The position numbers were made by a program, and so were the translations under genes. Shown here in pieces: positions 22,571 to 32,826 of a stretch of 64,000 bases of DNA. Under the pieces are notes generated by a model. The model did no database searches and was not told the origin of the DNA. It saw nothing but the letters and a program-made list of their open reading frames with translations. The stretch spans positions 87,967,554 to 88,031,553 of the forward strand of contig NC_082697.1 in NCBI RefSeq assembly GCF_949987515.2, read 5' to 3'. This DNA comes from Delphinus delphis. Taxonomy: Eukaryota; Chordata; Mammalia; Artiodactyla; Delphinidae. Position 1 is the stretch's first letter. The number at the start of each line of letters is the position of its first letter.

Positions 22571-23564
22571 TGTGGCAGTGGAGTATTTCTGAGGTATAAT
22601 TTCATGGGGGTAAGTTTACAGAGTAGTATGTACAGGAAAAATAGTACAGCTCAAAAAAATGCACAGAAAAACCTGGAAGGCAGGGAGGTTTAGGAAAGGA
22701 GGCTGACTGTGTGAAAGTCTGTCATGTGGAGGGAGGAGAGGAGGGAGGGAGGAAGGGTTGCAGCAAATACAGGGAAGGAGCTTGTGGAAGACAGGGGACC
22801 CTCCCCACCCTTTAACCCCTCCTGACATTTCTGTCCTGCGGCTTGGCCTTCGCTTAGGTTACCAGCCCCAGGATTATAGCTCAAGTTCAGGAGCCCAGTG
22901 GCCTTTGGGCTCCCTAAGCTGGACCGAGCCTGGCAGATTTCCAGGGCAGCTGGGCTGCCAGTGGGGCTCTCAGGGCAGTTCCCCAGGCTGGGCCACAGGC
23001 TCCACTACTCTCCTCGCCCGCTCCTTCCCCACGCAGGCCTCCCAGAAAGGACAGTCGTTCTCCTCCAGACCCCTCCGTTGTCCTCTTGTCCTCGGCGGGG
23101 ACCCCATCACCCTGTGGAAGGGAGGTCCTTGCAGCCCAGAAGCAGGCCCAGCCCTCAGGGTGCCCCAGCCACAGTGAGCTCTTCTGGGAGGGAAGTTCCA
23201 CCCACAGTCAGGCCCAGCTAGTGGCCAGGGCAGGGCCATGCTGACAGCATGGCGGACAGTGTCTTATGTCACCGGGCCTGCACGTCTTGGGCCTTGCCTG
23301 CGCCAGCCGGTCGTTTGCCGGGAACTGGAGACGCACAGGTTCTGAAATGAGACGGCGGTTGTCACCTCCATTATGTTCTAACCCCATGATGTCTTGGGAT
23401 TGTACTTGAAGGCTGGTGTACCAGGAAATCAACCTATTCTCCGGGGGCTGTGCTGCTTCTACTTGGGTTCTCTGGGTTTGGTGTGTGTGATGGGGGGACC
23501 TGACGGAGGGTTCCAGGTGCAAGAGAAGGAGCCCCACCAAGTGTCTTGCCACAACCCGGTGGTG
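22571..23564. other. Gene-free GC-rich DNA
   Basis: No recognised gene or repeat. Overlapping open frames on both strands (up to 139 codons) show no family resemblance. Confidence 0.45.
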
Positions 23565-23715
23565 CCTGTGAGCCTGGGCTCAGAACCTGTCAGTCACTCA
23601 ACGTCTCGGTGCCTTGGTGTCTCCGTCTCTGAAATGGATATGATAACAGCAGCTATTTCGTAGACCTATTATGTGATATTAGTAACGAACACACGTAGAA
23701 ACAGCTAGAACACAG
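23565..23715 (+). mobile_element. MIR SINE fragment
   Basis: GTCAGTCACTCAACGTCTCG, then GTCTCCGTCTCTGAAATGGA and TATGATAACAGCAGCTATTT follow the MIR core (the cell of phrases 'cctcagtttcctcatctgtaaa' and 'ataatagtacctac') with substitutions typical of its great age. Confidence 0.6.
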
Positions 23716-25084
23716 GGTGGCGTGTGGGAAACACTCCAACGTGTCAGCTTGCTGTAAAGACCAGTCTTCTGTCCTGACGGTAGAAGCAGGCAGCAGTCTG
23801 CCCCTAGTGGCCTGGGGTCACCAGGAGGGCCGGTGAAGGACTCGGGGCTGGAGCTGTGCCATTGCCCGTCGATGACATAGCCGCCCTCCAACTGGTCACT
23901 CTGTAAACGACACGCAGTGAGCAGGGTCCAGGGTCAGCCCCCAAGGATTCAGTAGGCACGACCTGCCCTGTGCACCCAGTGCCCCTGTCAGTGGATCTGA
24001 GCCATCCCGCCCCTGGGAGATGAGGGAGCTGGGCTGTCACCTGAGTGTCTGCAGCTGAGGGTGGACTGACACATTCCAGGACACAGAGCTGGGCCCCAGC
24101 CCGTGGCTGCTCGCTTGGACGGCGTTCCCTGAACCCCGTCTCGGAGCAAGGATGCGGTGGAGCCACAGTCCTCATAAGATTGTTTCCCCTTCCTTGGATT
24201 TATGAGCCAAGCAGTGGGGTTGGGATGTGTACGATGGTGGCAAATCTGCCATGAGAGGGCAGACCCGGTAGCCTACCTCCTCCCGACAGAAGTTTCACAG
24301 AGTGGACACGTGCGTCTCCTGCAGCATGGGCGGGACCCAGAGAGGACGCACTTCCTTGTCAGTTCTGAAACTGGGGCATGTTGGACAGGGGTCTCCCACC
24401 CACGCCAGGCAGCTCTCAAGAGACACGGGCAGGCCACAGCCAAAGGGAAAGGCAGATGCTTCGATGCATGTGTCGGAACAGAGGGAGCAAACCACTGGCA
24501 GGCTCAGCACGTACGTACGTACGCACCTCAGGGAGGTGAGAATTAAAACTCCAGGGTTTAACACCAGTGTGAGCCGAGTCACGGCAAGGGTGTGGGGCAC
24601 CAGGAGCCCTCCCATCCCGTGGGTGGGGGGGTACACGCGTAAGGTCCTAGAGCCTCTGGGCAGCTACTCGGATGTCTCTCCCAAGGCCGAGCACACACTG
24701 ACTTTGGGACCAGCGAATCCAGAGGTGTCAGGTGTCCCTCGACAGCAGAACGAAGTCACATACAACGTGGGGACAGCCGGTGTGAATGCATCTCAGAAAT
24801 GCCAGTTCAGTGGAGGAAGCAGGGTGCCCACCGCACAACCAGTGCAGACAGGCGAGCGCACCCATGATGGCGGGAGCGCGGCTAGTAGCCACTCTTGGGG
24901 ACTGGTGACTAAGGCATTTGGGAGCCTTCTAAGGTACTTGGAACGTTTTGTGTCTTGGTCTGGGTGTGGATTGCACATGTGTTCAGTTTATGAAGCCGTA
25001 CTCTGAGCATATCCTCACTTTATTAGCGCGACACTCGAGAAACAAAAGCGCCCTGACCAAGGGGCTGCAGTCGTGTCCCACGTG
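23716..25084. other. Gene-free unique DNA
   Basis: No recognised gene. An open frame of 234 codons at 24,302-25,006 (+) is unassigned: it has no domain, no splice context, and an antisense frame of 113 codons overlaps it. I do not call it as coding. Confidence 0.4.
24507..24524. repeat. (ACGT)n tetranucleotide run
   Basis: Just over three perfect ACGT units (CACGTACGTACGTACGCA). The run is self-complementary and carries a CpG in every unit, which is uncommon for a mammalian microsatellite. Confidence 0.85.
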
Positions 25085-25165
25085 AGGTGCCTGTATGGCC
25101 TCGGACAACCCTTCCCATCTGGGCCTCAGTTTTCACGACTGTGGAGCAAGGGGCTGGACGCAGCT
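25085..25165 (+). mobile_element. MIR core fragment
   Basis: TGGCCTCGGACAACCCTTCC and GGGCCTCAGTTTTCACGACT match the conserved MIR core region. Both ends have decayed. Confidence 0.5.
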
Positions 25166-25569
25166 GAGGAGACCTGAGCCCTGTCCACAGGCATTTTCAC
25201 ACTGACCTTGAGCCCTGGCCGCAGGGCTCAGGGTTGGGAAATCCCACGGTGACTCACTTCCCTCAGCTCATCCAGAGCCAGCCAGGGCCTGATCTCACTT
25301 TTTCCACTTGGAGGGAGCAGCAGGGGGAGGGGCCTCTGAGTGTGGTGGGCAGGTGGGTTTGGGGGGGGCATCCACCAGCCCTGCTAGCTGCCCCACCTGA
25401 CCCTCACTCGGGACCCTGGGGATGCAGGTGCAGGGCCGTCTGTGCCCAGGACTCCCACCCTCCTTCGGGCCTCTCCCTGCAGCTGGAAGGGTCTTCTGGC
25501 CTCTGCGGAAACTTGTTATCATGATGGTTCAGAAAATCTGAGTAATTGATTAACACTCAGATTGTGAAA

Positions 25570-25745
25570 ATTGTGATGGTTCAATGCTTTCTGTATGTCA
25601 GGCTGTGCTAGAGACCGTAGCCTTCAACACGTCTGCGTGCTGGGGGCTGGCCCAGGGGTGGAGAGTTGATAACACCTTTTACAGGAGAGTAAACTGAGGT
25701 CACTTGCTCAGGCCCCCAAGGTGGTCCCAGTGACCACAGCAATCT
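25570..25745 (-). mobile_element. MIR fragment, antisense
   Basis: TATGTCAGGCTGTGCTAGAG followed by CTTTTACAGGAGAGTAAACT and GGTCACTTGCTCAGGCCCCC is the reversed order of MIR elements. It is diverged. Confidence 0.55.
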
Positions 25746-25841
25746 GCAACATCACACGCTAGGTGCCTGCTAATTCTTTCCTTTTTGCATTTTCATTGTA
25801 TTTAATCTTTGTTCATCCCTTTATTTGTTTACTTATTTTAA

Positions 25842-26000
25842 ACAGCTTTATTGAGTTATCATTCACAGACCACACAATGCACCCATTTAAAGGGTCACCT
25901 CAATGGTCTTGGTTTATTCTTGGATGAGAGCAACCATCACGTGGTCAATTCCGGGGTGTTTCCATCACCACAAAGAGCAACCTGTACCCTTTAGCTAACG
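25842..26000 (-). mobile_element. L1M 3' fragment, antisense
   Basis: GCTTTATTGAGTTATCATTC, CACCCATTTAAAGGGTCACC, GCAACCATCACGTGG and CATCACCACAAAGAGCAACC correspond to a common antisense segment of old L1M elements. It is directly followed by the C-rich run at 26,001-26,022. Confidence 0.65.
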
Positions 26001-26022
26001 CCCCCCCCCCCCCCGCCCCCGC

Positions 26023-27744
26023 CATGGTCAGGTTTGACTATAAAGGTTGGCGTGGTTGGCAATGTTTAGCATGATACCCTGCTGGCTCGGCACAGTGACC
26101 CGCGGCCCAAGTTTCCCCTGCTGGGCTCCTGCTTGGGCTGTGCTCTGTGCTGTGTGTCTGCCCAGCTCTGTCACAGAACAGCCGCTTAGGGGCAGGAGCA
26201 TGGGACCCGGCCTCCTCCAAGTGGCCCAGACCTGCCTGTACCTTAGAGTCTCCCTGGAGTTACTGAAAACATGAATGTAAAATAGGAAACAAACGGATAT
26301 GCCTCATCTTAACCATTGGAAAATCACCTGGCCTGAATACCCAAGATCACAGCACAGTTTGCCCTAAAATCTCCCATGATGGGCGTGGATGCTTGACCCA
26401 GCCTGGGACCCCACGGACTACACCCCACGGACTACCCCATGATGGGCCGTATTGAAATAGTTCATATGGCCCAACGTGAGTGAAGACCGGGCTCTCAAAT
26501 TTGAGGCGCATTAAGCTAGTGAGGGAGCAGTTATTCCCAAGCTTCTCCGTTCATCAGCCTCTTTTGGTCTGTTCTGAAATCTGGGTCATTGGTTCTGTGA
26601 GCCCATTCCAGCCGCAGAGGCCCTTGGCCCTGGGGATACCCTGGGAGGTGTTCACTGACAGCTGCTCCAGCCCTGTTTGAACCAGTCATGCCTCAGATCT
26701 GCCTCAACCCTCCTTTCATTGCAGTGGTATTATTTTGAATAAACAGATTTATTTCTCAATCTGGGAGAAATCACTGCATTTGGCCAAAACAGACATGTTT
26801 TATGTTTTTAAAAATCAGCTCTACTCTGCTCAAAAAATAAAGAAAAGATGGGCAAAGACAGTCTTGGCTGTTTAGGTGACACCAAGAAGCCCAGGGACCG
26901 AGGGCTGATCCAGTGCCAGGAAGGTCATTTCTGAGCAGGTCACAGGGTGATGAGTCAAGGAGCAGAGCTGCAATGAGTCAAGGTCACAGCTCAGAAACTC
27001 GTCAGACACCAGCTGCTGCAGGTCCTGGGCCCCCCCATGAGAAGCACGGCCTGGGGATGGGAGTGGGGAGGGGGCTGCAGGGCTGCGTCTTCCAGAGTGT
27101 GCTTCGGTGCCCTGGACATTCTCAGTCCTGGCTGCTTCCCTAAGCAAGTGACACCCTTCCTCCCTGCACAGGGGATTGCTGAATTCCAGACATTCCTCCG
27201 TCTTGGACCCTCAATTACTGCCTCTCGCATGGCTGTGTGTTAGCTGGACCCGCTCTCACACTGTGCTAAGCTGGAGAGAATGGACCAGATTTTGTTCATG
27301 AGAGTTTTCTTGGATCCTGGGGAATTCTAGGCAAAAGTTTGGGATCAACACTTGGATACTCCTCTCTAGCCATACTGAGTTCCCAGTGGCTCCCCAGACG
27401 CCACGCCTCTCCATCTGCAGAGACAAAGTGCACCTCCCAGCCGTGTTGTGACACTAAGCTGTTCACACCAGCACCTTTAGCCAGAAGAAATCTCGTCTCT
27501 CCCTCCAAACTCCAGAGCACAGCTTCTCTATCCCTTGAAGGTCAGAGCTATGCTCCTGACCCTGTGGCCATTTAGGGCCAGAGCTTCTCTTTCTGATGAC
27601 CATGTTCTGTGGGCCCCTAGGGTCTGGCATGGATGTGCGTGCCCATTTGGGCGTGTGGAAATGAACACGCCCAGGTGTGAGCAGCCAACACACATGTGAA
27701 CGTTTGACCACATGAGAACACCTGTCACCCAGGTATTACATGAC
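26023..27744. other. Gene-free unique DNA
   Basis: No recognised gene or classified repeat in about 1.7 kb. AATAAA-type hexamers occur at about 26,737 and 26,836 but without an upstream transcript signature. Confidence 0.45.
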
Positions 27745-27883
27745 CTCACGATGACATTACATAGGTGGATAAATAGGCTCAGTGACCTTGCTCGGGGTCA
27801 CAGCGAGGATGGAGCCAGGATTTAAGTCCAGGTCTGTCTGACACCAAAGCGCAGATTTGTGACTACAGCTTTCTACTGCCTCC
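27745..27883 (-). mobile_element. MIR SINE, antisense
   Basis: AAATAGGCTCAGTGACCTTG, GGTCACAGCGAGGATGGAGC, CAGGATTTAAGTCCAGGTCT and CTACTGCCTCC follow the antisense MIR consensus from the core through the tRNA-related head. Confidence 0.75.
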
Positions 27884-27899
27884 CCATGCGCACTGGCCC

Positions 27900-28790
27900 C
27901 TCAGCCTGATGCCCAGGGCCCAGAGAATGAATGACTGGGCTCCTATCTCAAGGAACTTACTTTTTGGAAGAGACTGACATGAAACCACCAATCCCTAGAT
28001 AAAGTGGAAGGAGCAGTGATAAGTGTATGTCAAGCGTCGCTATGTCTGCATGTTTGCGTCCCCCCAATTCACGTGTTAAATCCTAACACCCAGCGTGACA
28101 CTGTCAGGAAGTGGGGCTCTTGGGGGTGACTGGGTCATAAGGGTAGAGCCCTCAAGAATGGAATTATGTCCCTGTAAGAGCTTCCTCGCTCCTTCCACCA
28201 GGTGAAGACGGAGTGGGAAGGAGCTGGCATGAACCAGGAAGGCTCACCACCAGTTTGGTCTGGCCTTCCAGCCTCCAGACTGTGAGCAATGAGTGTCCAC
28301 TATTTGTAACCACCAGGTATGGTGTTTGGTTATGGCAGCCAGAGCTGACTAAGACAAGGGCAGTATAGGAGCAGAGGGAGGGCCCCAGCTCAAACTGGGG
28401 GGCCAGGCAGGCTGCCTGGGGAGTGGACATTGAGATGGGTCTTGAGCTGAAAGAAGTCCAGAGGGATGAGGATAGTTGGGTGGCTTGAGGCAGAGACAAT
28501 AGGGTGGGTAAGGTCTGGAGCAGCCTGTGAGTACAGGAATTCAGGGACCTCTGCGTGATTCCACGTGGTACGTGGGGCTGGAGGAAGCAGGAAGAACTCT
28601 TGAGCTGGGCACTGAGTAGAGGGGCTGGGAGTCAGGTGGGCAGAGTGTCAACCAGAGAATCCTCTGAGTGTGGTGGGGAACTGGGACTGGCGAATCCATT
28701 GGAAGCGACTGCAGCGGCTCAGTTGAGGGCAGGAGCAGGGCCAGAGAGTGGCCATGGAGATGGAGAGGGGTGGACGAGTCAGGGGATTAC
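27900..28790 (+). mobile_element. Ancient mammalian repeat interrupted by an LTR
   Basis: The left part (27,900-28,037) has CTCAAGGAACTTACTTTTTG and TGATAAGTGTATG. The right part (28,357-28,790) has GACATTGAGATGGGTCTTGA, CCATTGGAAGCGACTGCAG and GTGGCCATGGAGATGGAGAG. These are phrases of one old, widespread mammalian element, collinear once the MaLR LTR at 28,038-28,356 is taken out. Its class (L2/CR1-like LINE or other) I cannot fix from memory. It is non-coding. Confidence 0.45.
28038..28356 (+). mobile_element. Solo ERVL-MaLR LTR (MLT1/MST-like)
   Basis: It has the same architecture as the LTR at 9,392: GCTATGTCTGCATGTTTGCG, CACGTGTTAAATCCTAACAC, GGGTCATAAGGGTAGAGCCC, CTCCTTCCACCAGGTGAAG, CAGCCTCCAGACTGTGAGCA, and the terminal GAGCTGACTAAGACA. 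No internal region is present. It is inserted in the older repeat around it. Confidence 0.8.
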
Positions 28791-29416
28791 TGAGAGAGAG
28801 ACTCTTCGGATGATGGGGGTGGGTAGCGGGGAGAGAAGGAGGTTTGCTTTAGGAAGGAAGGGAGATGGCTGGTGGAAAAGAGCAGGTTGCTGTGTGGGAA
28901 CGGGAATCTGAAAATGGAATCATTTGCGAGAGGTCCTCTCTCTCCCTCCCTTCTCTTGTACCATCTAGCCCCAGCCCTCCTCTGGCAAACCTCAGGGCTC
29001 CGAAGCGTTCCCGTCTCCCTACACTGCAGTGCGCCCTCTGTTAAGATAGTGATCTGTTTCTGAAGTCCGTTGTAGTGAAGCCATCGTGACCTTTGAAACA
29101 GATGAAATGTATACTTTTTCCAATTGTGGCTCAAAGGATGTGAGGTTTGTGCACAAGGCAGTTCTAAAAGTGGATGGGTAATTGCTGGTTCTCCTTCCTG
29201 TGATGATTTTGCAAGATCACGAACACTCACCCCTCACAGAAAACAACTAGAAAATCTGCACAAAACGCAAAAACGTGCTGCTTGAAGGCATCAGGGACTG
29301 AGCGGCAGCTGCAGACAAATTCTGGGTGGGGCTGTATGAAGAGCATTCTGTGGCTTCTAGTCTGGGGCTGGTGCAAGTGGGCGGTGCATGGGGGGAAGAG
29401 TGCTCTGGGGAAAACG
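28791..29416. other. Gene-free DNA before the first telomere-like block
   Basis: No gene or classified repeat is recognised. This is the last unique sequence on the centromere side of the first TTAGGG block. Confidence 0.5.
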
Positions 29417-29563
29417 AGGTTAGGGTTAGGGTTAGGGTACGGGTTAGGGTCAGGGTACAGGTTAGGGTTAGGGTTTAGGGTGAGGGTTAGGGTTAGGGTA
29501 CGAGTTTAGGGCATGGTTTAGGGTTAGGGTTTAGGTTTAGGTTTAGGGTTAGGGATAGGATAG
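29417..29563 (+). repeat. Interstitial telomere-like block 1 (degenerate TTAGGG)
   Basis: About 24 hexamers of GGGTTA type. Canonical copies alternate with GGGTAC, GGGTCA, GGGTGA, GGGTTT and GGGCAT variants, ending at GGATAGGATAGG. The G-rich strand is the + strand, so the orientation is telomere-to-the-right. Several variant hexamers (GGGTAC, GGGTCA, GGGTGA) are the same as those fixed in the 168-bp satellite that starts 3.1 kb further on. Confidence 0.95.
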
Positions 29564-30099
29564 GAACCCCTTATCAGATATATATATATATATTTTCCAT
29601 TAAAAAAAGTTTTTTTTTAATGCCCGACATTGGAAGTTCTACATCTTGAGTTTTGAGTGGTTGTTTTACTTTGTTTTTGTTATCGGACTATAGTTTATCA
29701 TCATCATTTAACATATTTCAAACACACACAACAGACAATGTTGCATTGTACAGATGTACTGGAACTCGGTGTATAGTGGATAGCTATGGACACACACACA
29801 CTTTTTCCCTCCCTGTTATTGTGGTAAGTCATGCTGAAATCCATGTCATCGTGACCGCAAGTGCATTTTCCCCAGTGTCTCCCACACACCCATTTGTTGT
29901 CTTTGGACGTTGTCACGGTCTATGCAGAGATAGATTTTTATTTCCACTTGTGTGGGTTTGAGCGTATCAGCCTTTCCTTTCCAGCTCCTGGGCTTTCCCC
30001 GTACATTCGAAAGACCTCCTCCGTTCGAAAGTATGGAATGAAAACCGACGCATGCATTGTTGTTCTTTGAGCGCTTGCTTGGTTTCGGTTTGCCAGTCC
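29564..30099. other. AT-richer spacer between telomere-like block and CpG island
   Basis: It contains a short (AT)n run at about 29,578-29,592 and an imperfect palindrome, TTAAAAAAAGTTTTTTTTTAA, near 29,600. TTCGAAAG occurs twice at about 30,006 and 30,023. No gene or classified transposon is recognised. It differs from both flanks of the 1-29 kb region in lacking identifiable interspersed repeats. Confidence 0.5.
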
Positions 30100-30480
30100 A
30101 CGGCTTCCCTCCTTCGCAGGAGCCAGGCTCTCGCTCTTGCACTCTGGGCAGCCCTTGCTGGCCACCAGGCCCCGCCGGCGTCTCCGTGGAATTTTAACCA
30201 CCTGCAGATCGCGTGGCTAGTGTGTCTCCTTGACGGCAGATGCCAGCCAATATCTTCCCAGCCTCCTCTCCCCGCCCCCGCTCCCCCTGTCTGCTGCCGG
30301 GGTCGGTCGTGCCGTGCTGTGCCATGCGAAACGGGGAGCTAAGTGCCACGAGGATGGCTCAGGGCCGGGGCGGACGCCCTCCTCCCGCCCCGGGACAAGC
30401 TCTGGCTTTGGTGCGGCCAGCGCTGCGTCCTCGCTCCCGGGCGCTCGGGGTCTGTCCCGCTTACGTTCGCGCCGGTTGTC

Positions 30481-30497
30481 GGCGCCCTCTGGCGGCC
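30481..30497 (-). promoter_or_regulatory. Near-consensus CTCF binding site
   Basis: Read on the - strand, CCGCCAGAGGGCGCC matches the CTCF core pattern CCASYAGRKGGCRSY at 14 of 15 positions. CTCF acts as an insulator and chromatin organiser. Its presence in a CpG island beside telomeric repeats parallels reported CTCF/cohesin occupancy at human TERRA promoters. Confidence 0.65.
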
Positions 30498-30499
30498 TC

Positions 30500-30507
30500 T
30501 TTTATAT
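30500..30507 (+). promoter_or_regulatory. TATA-like element in the CpG island
   Basis: TTTTATAT lies three bases downstream of the CTCF-like site and is an isolated AT octamer in very GC-rich sequence. If it were used on the + strand, transcription would start about 25-30 bases to the right and run toward the satellite. This is suggestive only. Confidence 0.3.
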
Positions 30508-31260
30508 CGCCTCTTCCGCCTGGAGCTCTGGCGCCCTTGGCGATGGATGGGACGCGGCCTCCGAGCGTGAAGCGGAGTCCCGGGCGCCCGGCGAAGCTGG
30601 CGGCAGCTCTCCGGCTCACGCAGGGGCGTGGGCGCGGCATTCGCTCGCCGCGTTCTGGGCGCGCAGGCTCACTGGGGGTGGTCGCGCCGCGCTTCCGCCC
30701 GGGGGTGCAGCCGCCTGGCCCGGCGTACTGGTACCCACCAGCGCCCCTTGGGCTGCATGAGCCACCCTGCGATGGCCCGGCGCTGCCGGGAGGAAAGGGA
30801 GGGCGTCCTGCACCCACGCAGACGCCCGTGGCGCGGGTGTTCTTTGCCGACCTTATTAATTTCCCCACTCCCTCTACACTTCCTGCTCCAGAGGAGAAGG
30901 CCGACCGGTACGTGCTGAGGCCCGTGGAGTGTGGAATGGACGCAGTGGCGGGCATGCTTGAGTCCCGGTGGTTGGATTCTTTCCGATAGATTTTTCGGAG
31001 TCGCACGCAGGAGGTGGGGACCGCCCCGGGCCATGAGAGGTAACCTGGGTAGGGTGGCACGGGTGTGGGTGTTGTCCCTCTTGGGGCCCAGTCGTCGGAG
31101 GTGCGTCTGCAGAATTTTCCCCAAGTCGCCGTCGAGAGACATTGACGGACCGGTACCTGCCAACTTGGGCGAACTGGAGAGGGCATGCCCCGCCCACTCT
31201 GCCCGTCATTCCTGGCACTCCTCCCCCCCGCCCCCCTTTGCTGCCACGCTACCCTGAGAT

Positions 31261-32478
31261 GGCCGTGAGAGCTCAGGGGCTGGCAGTGATGGGGTAGTGC
31301 TGGGGACTGGTGGCCGGACTGAGCTGCCGGGGGACCCCTGTAATTTGTGAACAGCCAGCCCCCATTGCTGGGTGTGGGAAGTTTTTCACCTAATGTTGGC
31401 GTTCTTTTTGCTGCTAGAGAAGTGTGGTTTTCTTCTGTGTGTGTTGCCAGGGACATTGGGCTTCTGGACGTGCATAGTGCTGTGGGTTTGACCACAACTT
31501 TGCACCTGGCTCTCCCCTTGCTTCTTGAGCTGCCTGCTGGGCGTGTGCATCGGCTCTTAGGTGTGTGTCCAGCTGACCCAATCCTACATCATACTCCATC
31601 TCTGGCCCCTGGCAGCCCGAGGGCATTGAGGCCATGCAGTGTGGGTCCTCTACTCTCATGTGGCTGTGATAACCTCATCTCACAGGTGTCATGTCATGCG
31701 TGAGATGTAATATTCCCAGAATTGTTGGGCACTGTCACCTGAGAAGAGGTCGCTGGTGAGGCTGAAGCAGGGCCTGCTGGTGACGGTCTCCCTGGGTCTC
31801 CCCTTTGGGGATTCCATGCACATAGATGGGTGGTTATGTCATGCTCTCCAGGGCTGGGGCTAAGTTGAACAAGATGAGGGCTGGAAGTTCAAAGCAAATG
31901 GGGCCACTCTTGTCCTGCCCTTGGGGCCCTTGCCTCTCCCCTCTGCCTACTGGTGGTGTGTGGAGCTCAGGAGTGGCGACTCTATCCCGACCTTAGTCTC
32001 TTGTCCTTTGCTTCAGGGCATCAGTGTGGCTGTGCTTTTTTTTATCATCTAAGGAGGCATGCAGCAGAGTGGTGGGATGGCTCTCCCCAGGGCACGGGGG
32101 GCCACTTGCAAGACCCACACCACCGCTCTGCTGCACGCCTCCTTGGTGTGTGAGCATGTGTCACCTAGTCTCTGTGGTGCCTCTGGAGTTGTACAGGTTG
32201 TCCCTCACGTGCTGAAAATCAAGCAGTGCTGTTTCCTATTCCCAGCAAACCCCTTGTGTCACCACTGTGGTGGTGTGTCCTGTGCATAGCATTCCTGGGC
32301 GCCTTGATGGTAAGGTGGCACCTGTCCCACTTTCGGGGCAAGTACCTCATTGTGGTCATGCTTACTGTGCTAGAGGGACTGAGGTTGCCAGGTGAATATG
32401 CCATGAATACCTTTTTGCCAGGACTTGTGTACAATAGTGGGAGGCTGGGCAGCACAGAGAGGGGCTCAGTCAGACTTC
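31261..32478. other. Gene-free spacer up to the satellite array
   Basis: About 1.2 kb of moderate GC, G/T-rich on the + strand. There is no recognised gene, SINE or LINE. If a transcript starts in the CpG island, this would be its leader before the telomere-like repeats. Confidence 0.5.
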
Positions 32479-32506
32479 AGGGTTAGGGTTAGGGTGAGGG
32501 TGAGGG

Positions 32507-32537
<31 letters not shown>

Positions 32538-32659
32538 GTTAGAGTTAGGGTTTAGGGTTTAGGGTTAGGGTTAGGGGTTACGGGTTAGGGTTAGGGTTAG
32601 GGTTAGGGGTTAGGGTTAGGGTTAGAGTAGGGTTAGGGTTAGGGTTAGGGTTAGGGTTA
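32479..32659 (+). repeat. Interstitial telomere-like block 2 (mostly canonical TTAGGG)
   Basis: About 30 hexamers, mostly GGGTTA with GGGTGA, GGGTTT and single-base insertions (TTAGGGG, GTTTAGGG). It starts abruptly after non-telomeric DNA (CAGACTTCA) and passes directly into the 168-bp satellite at 32,660. The G-rich strand is again the + strand. It is the most canonical telomere DNA in the window and may be the ancestral substrate, or an array edge that escaped homogenisation. Confidence 0.95.
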
Positions 32660-32826
32660 GGGGACGGGGATGGTTTAGGGGACAGGTTAGGGTACGACAA
32701 CGGTTTAAGGTGAGCGTACGTGTGAGGGCATGGGTTAGTGTTAGCGTACGATTAGGATTAGGGGACGGGTTAGGGTAAGGCTTCGGGTAAGGGTTAGGGT
32801 TAGGGTTCGGGCTAGGGTTAGGGTTA
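32660..32826 (+). repeat. First, most diverged satellite unit
   Basis: This 167-bp unit has the same plan as the rest but differs at many positions (GGGGAT, GGGACA, GGTTTAAGG, GGGCAT, GTACGATTA, GGTAAGGCTTCGGGTAA). Marked divergence at an array edge is what unequal exchange predicts, since edge units are rarely homogenised. Confidence 0.85.

Larger units (their letters stand above)
30100..31260. promoter_or_regulatory. Subtelomeric CpG island, candidate promoter
   Basis: About 1.1 kb is dense in CpG, with the core at 30,340-30,720. It contains a strong CTCF-like site (30,481-30,497) and a TATA-like TTTTATAT (30,500-30,507). It lies 2 kb on the centromere side of continuous TTAGGG-type DNA. 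In human subtelomeres, CpG-island promoters bound by CTCF drive the telomeric RNA TERRA toward the chromosome end, and this island has the right position to do the same. That function is inferred. Overlapping frames on opposite strands (249 codons at 30,240-30,989 +, 344 codons at 30,461-31,495 -) are the usual by-product of GC-rich DNA and match no protein I know. Confidence 0.6.

Noticed and set aside
29282..29509. A 75-codon frame ending in Gly-Leu and Arg-Val repeats
   Set aside because: The repetitive end is simply telomere-like block 1 translated. The preceding part has no family resemblance.
30240..31495. Overlapping long frames on both strands in the CpG island (249 codons + and 344 codons -)
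   Set aside because: Stop-poor frames are common in GC-rich DNA. The two strands cannot both be coding, and neither product resembles a known protein.
29417..32659. A head-to-head telomere fusion point
   Set aside because: Both telomere-like blocks have TTAGGG on the same strand; a fusion would show TTAGGG meeting CCCTAA.
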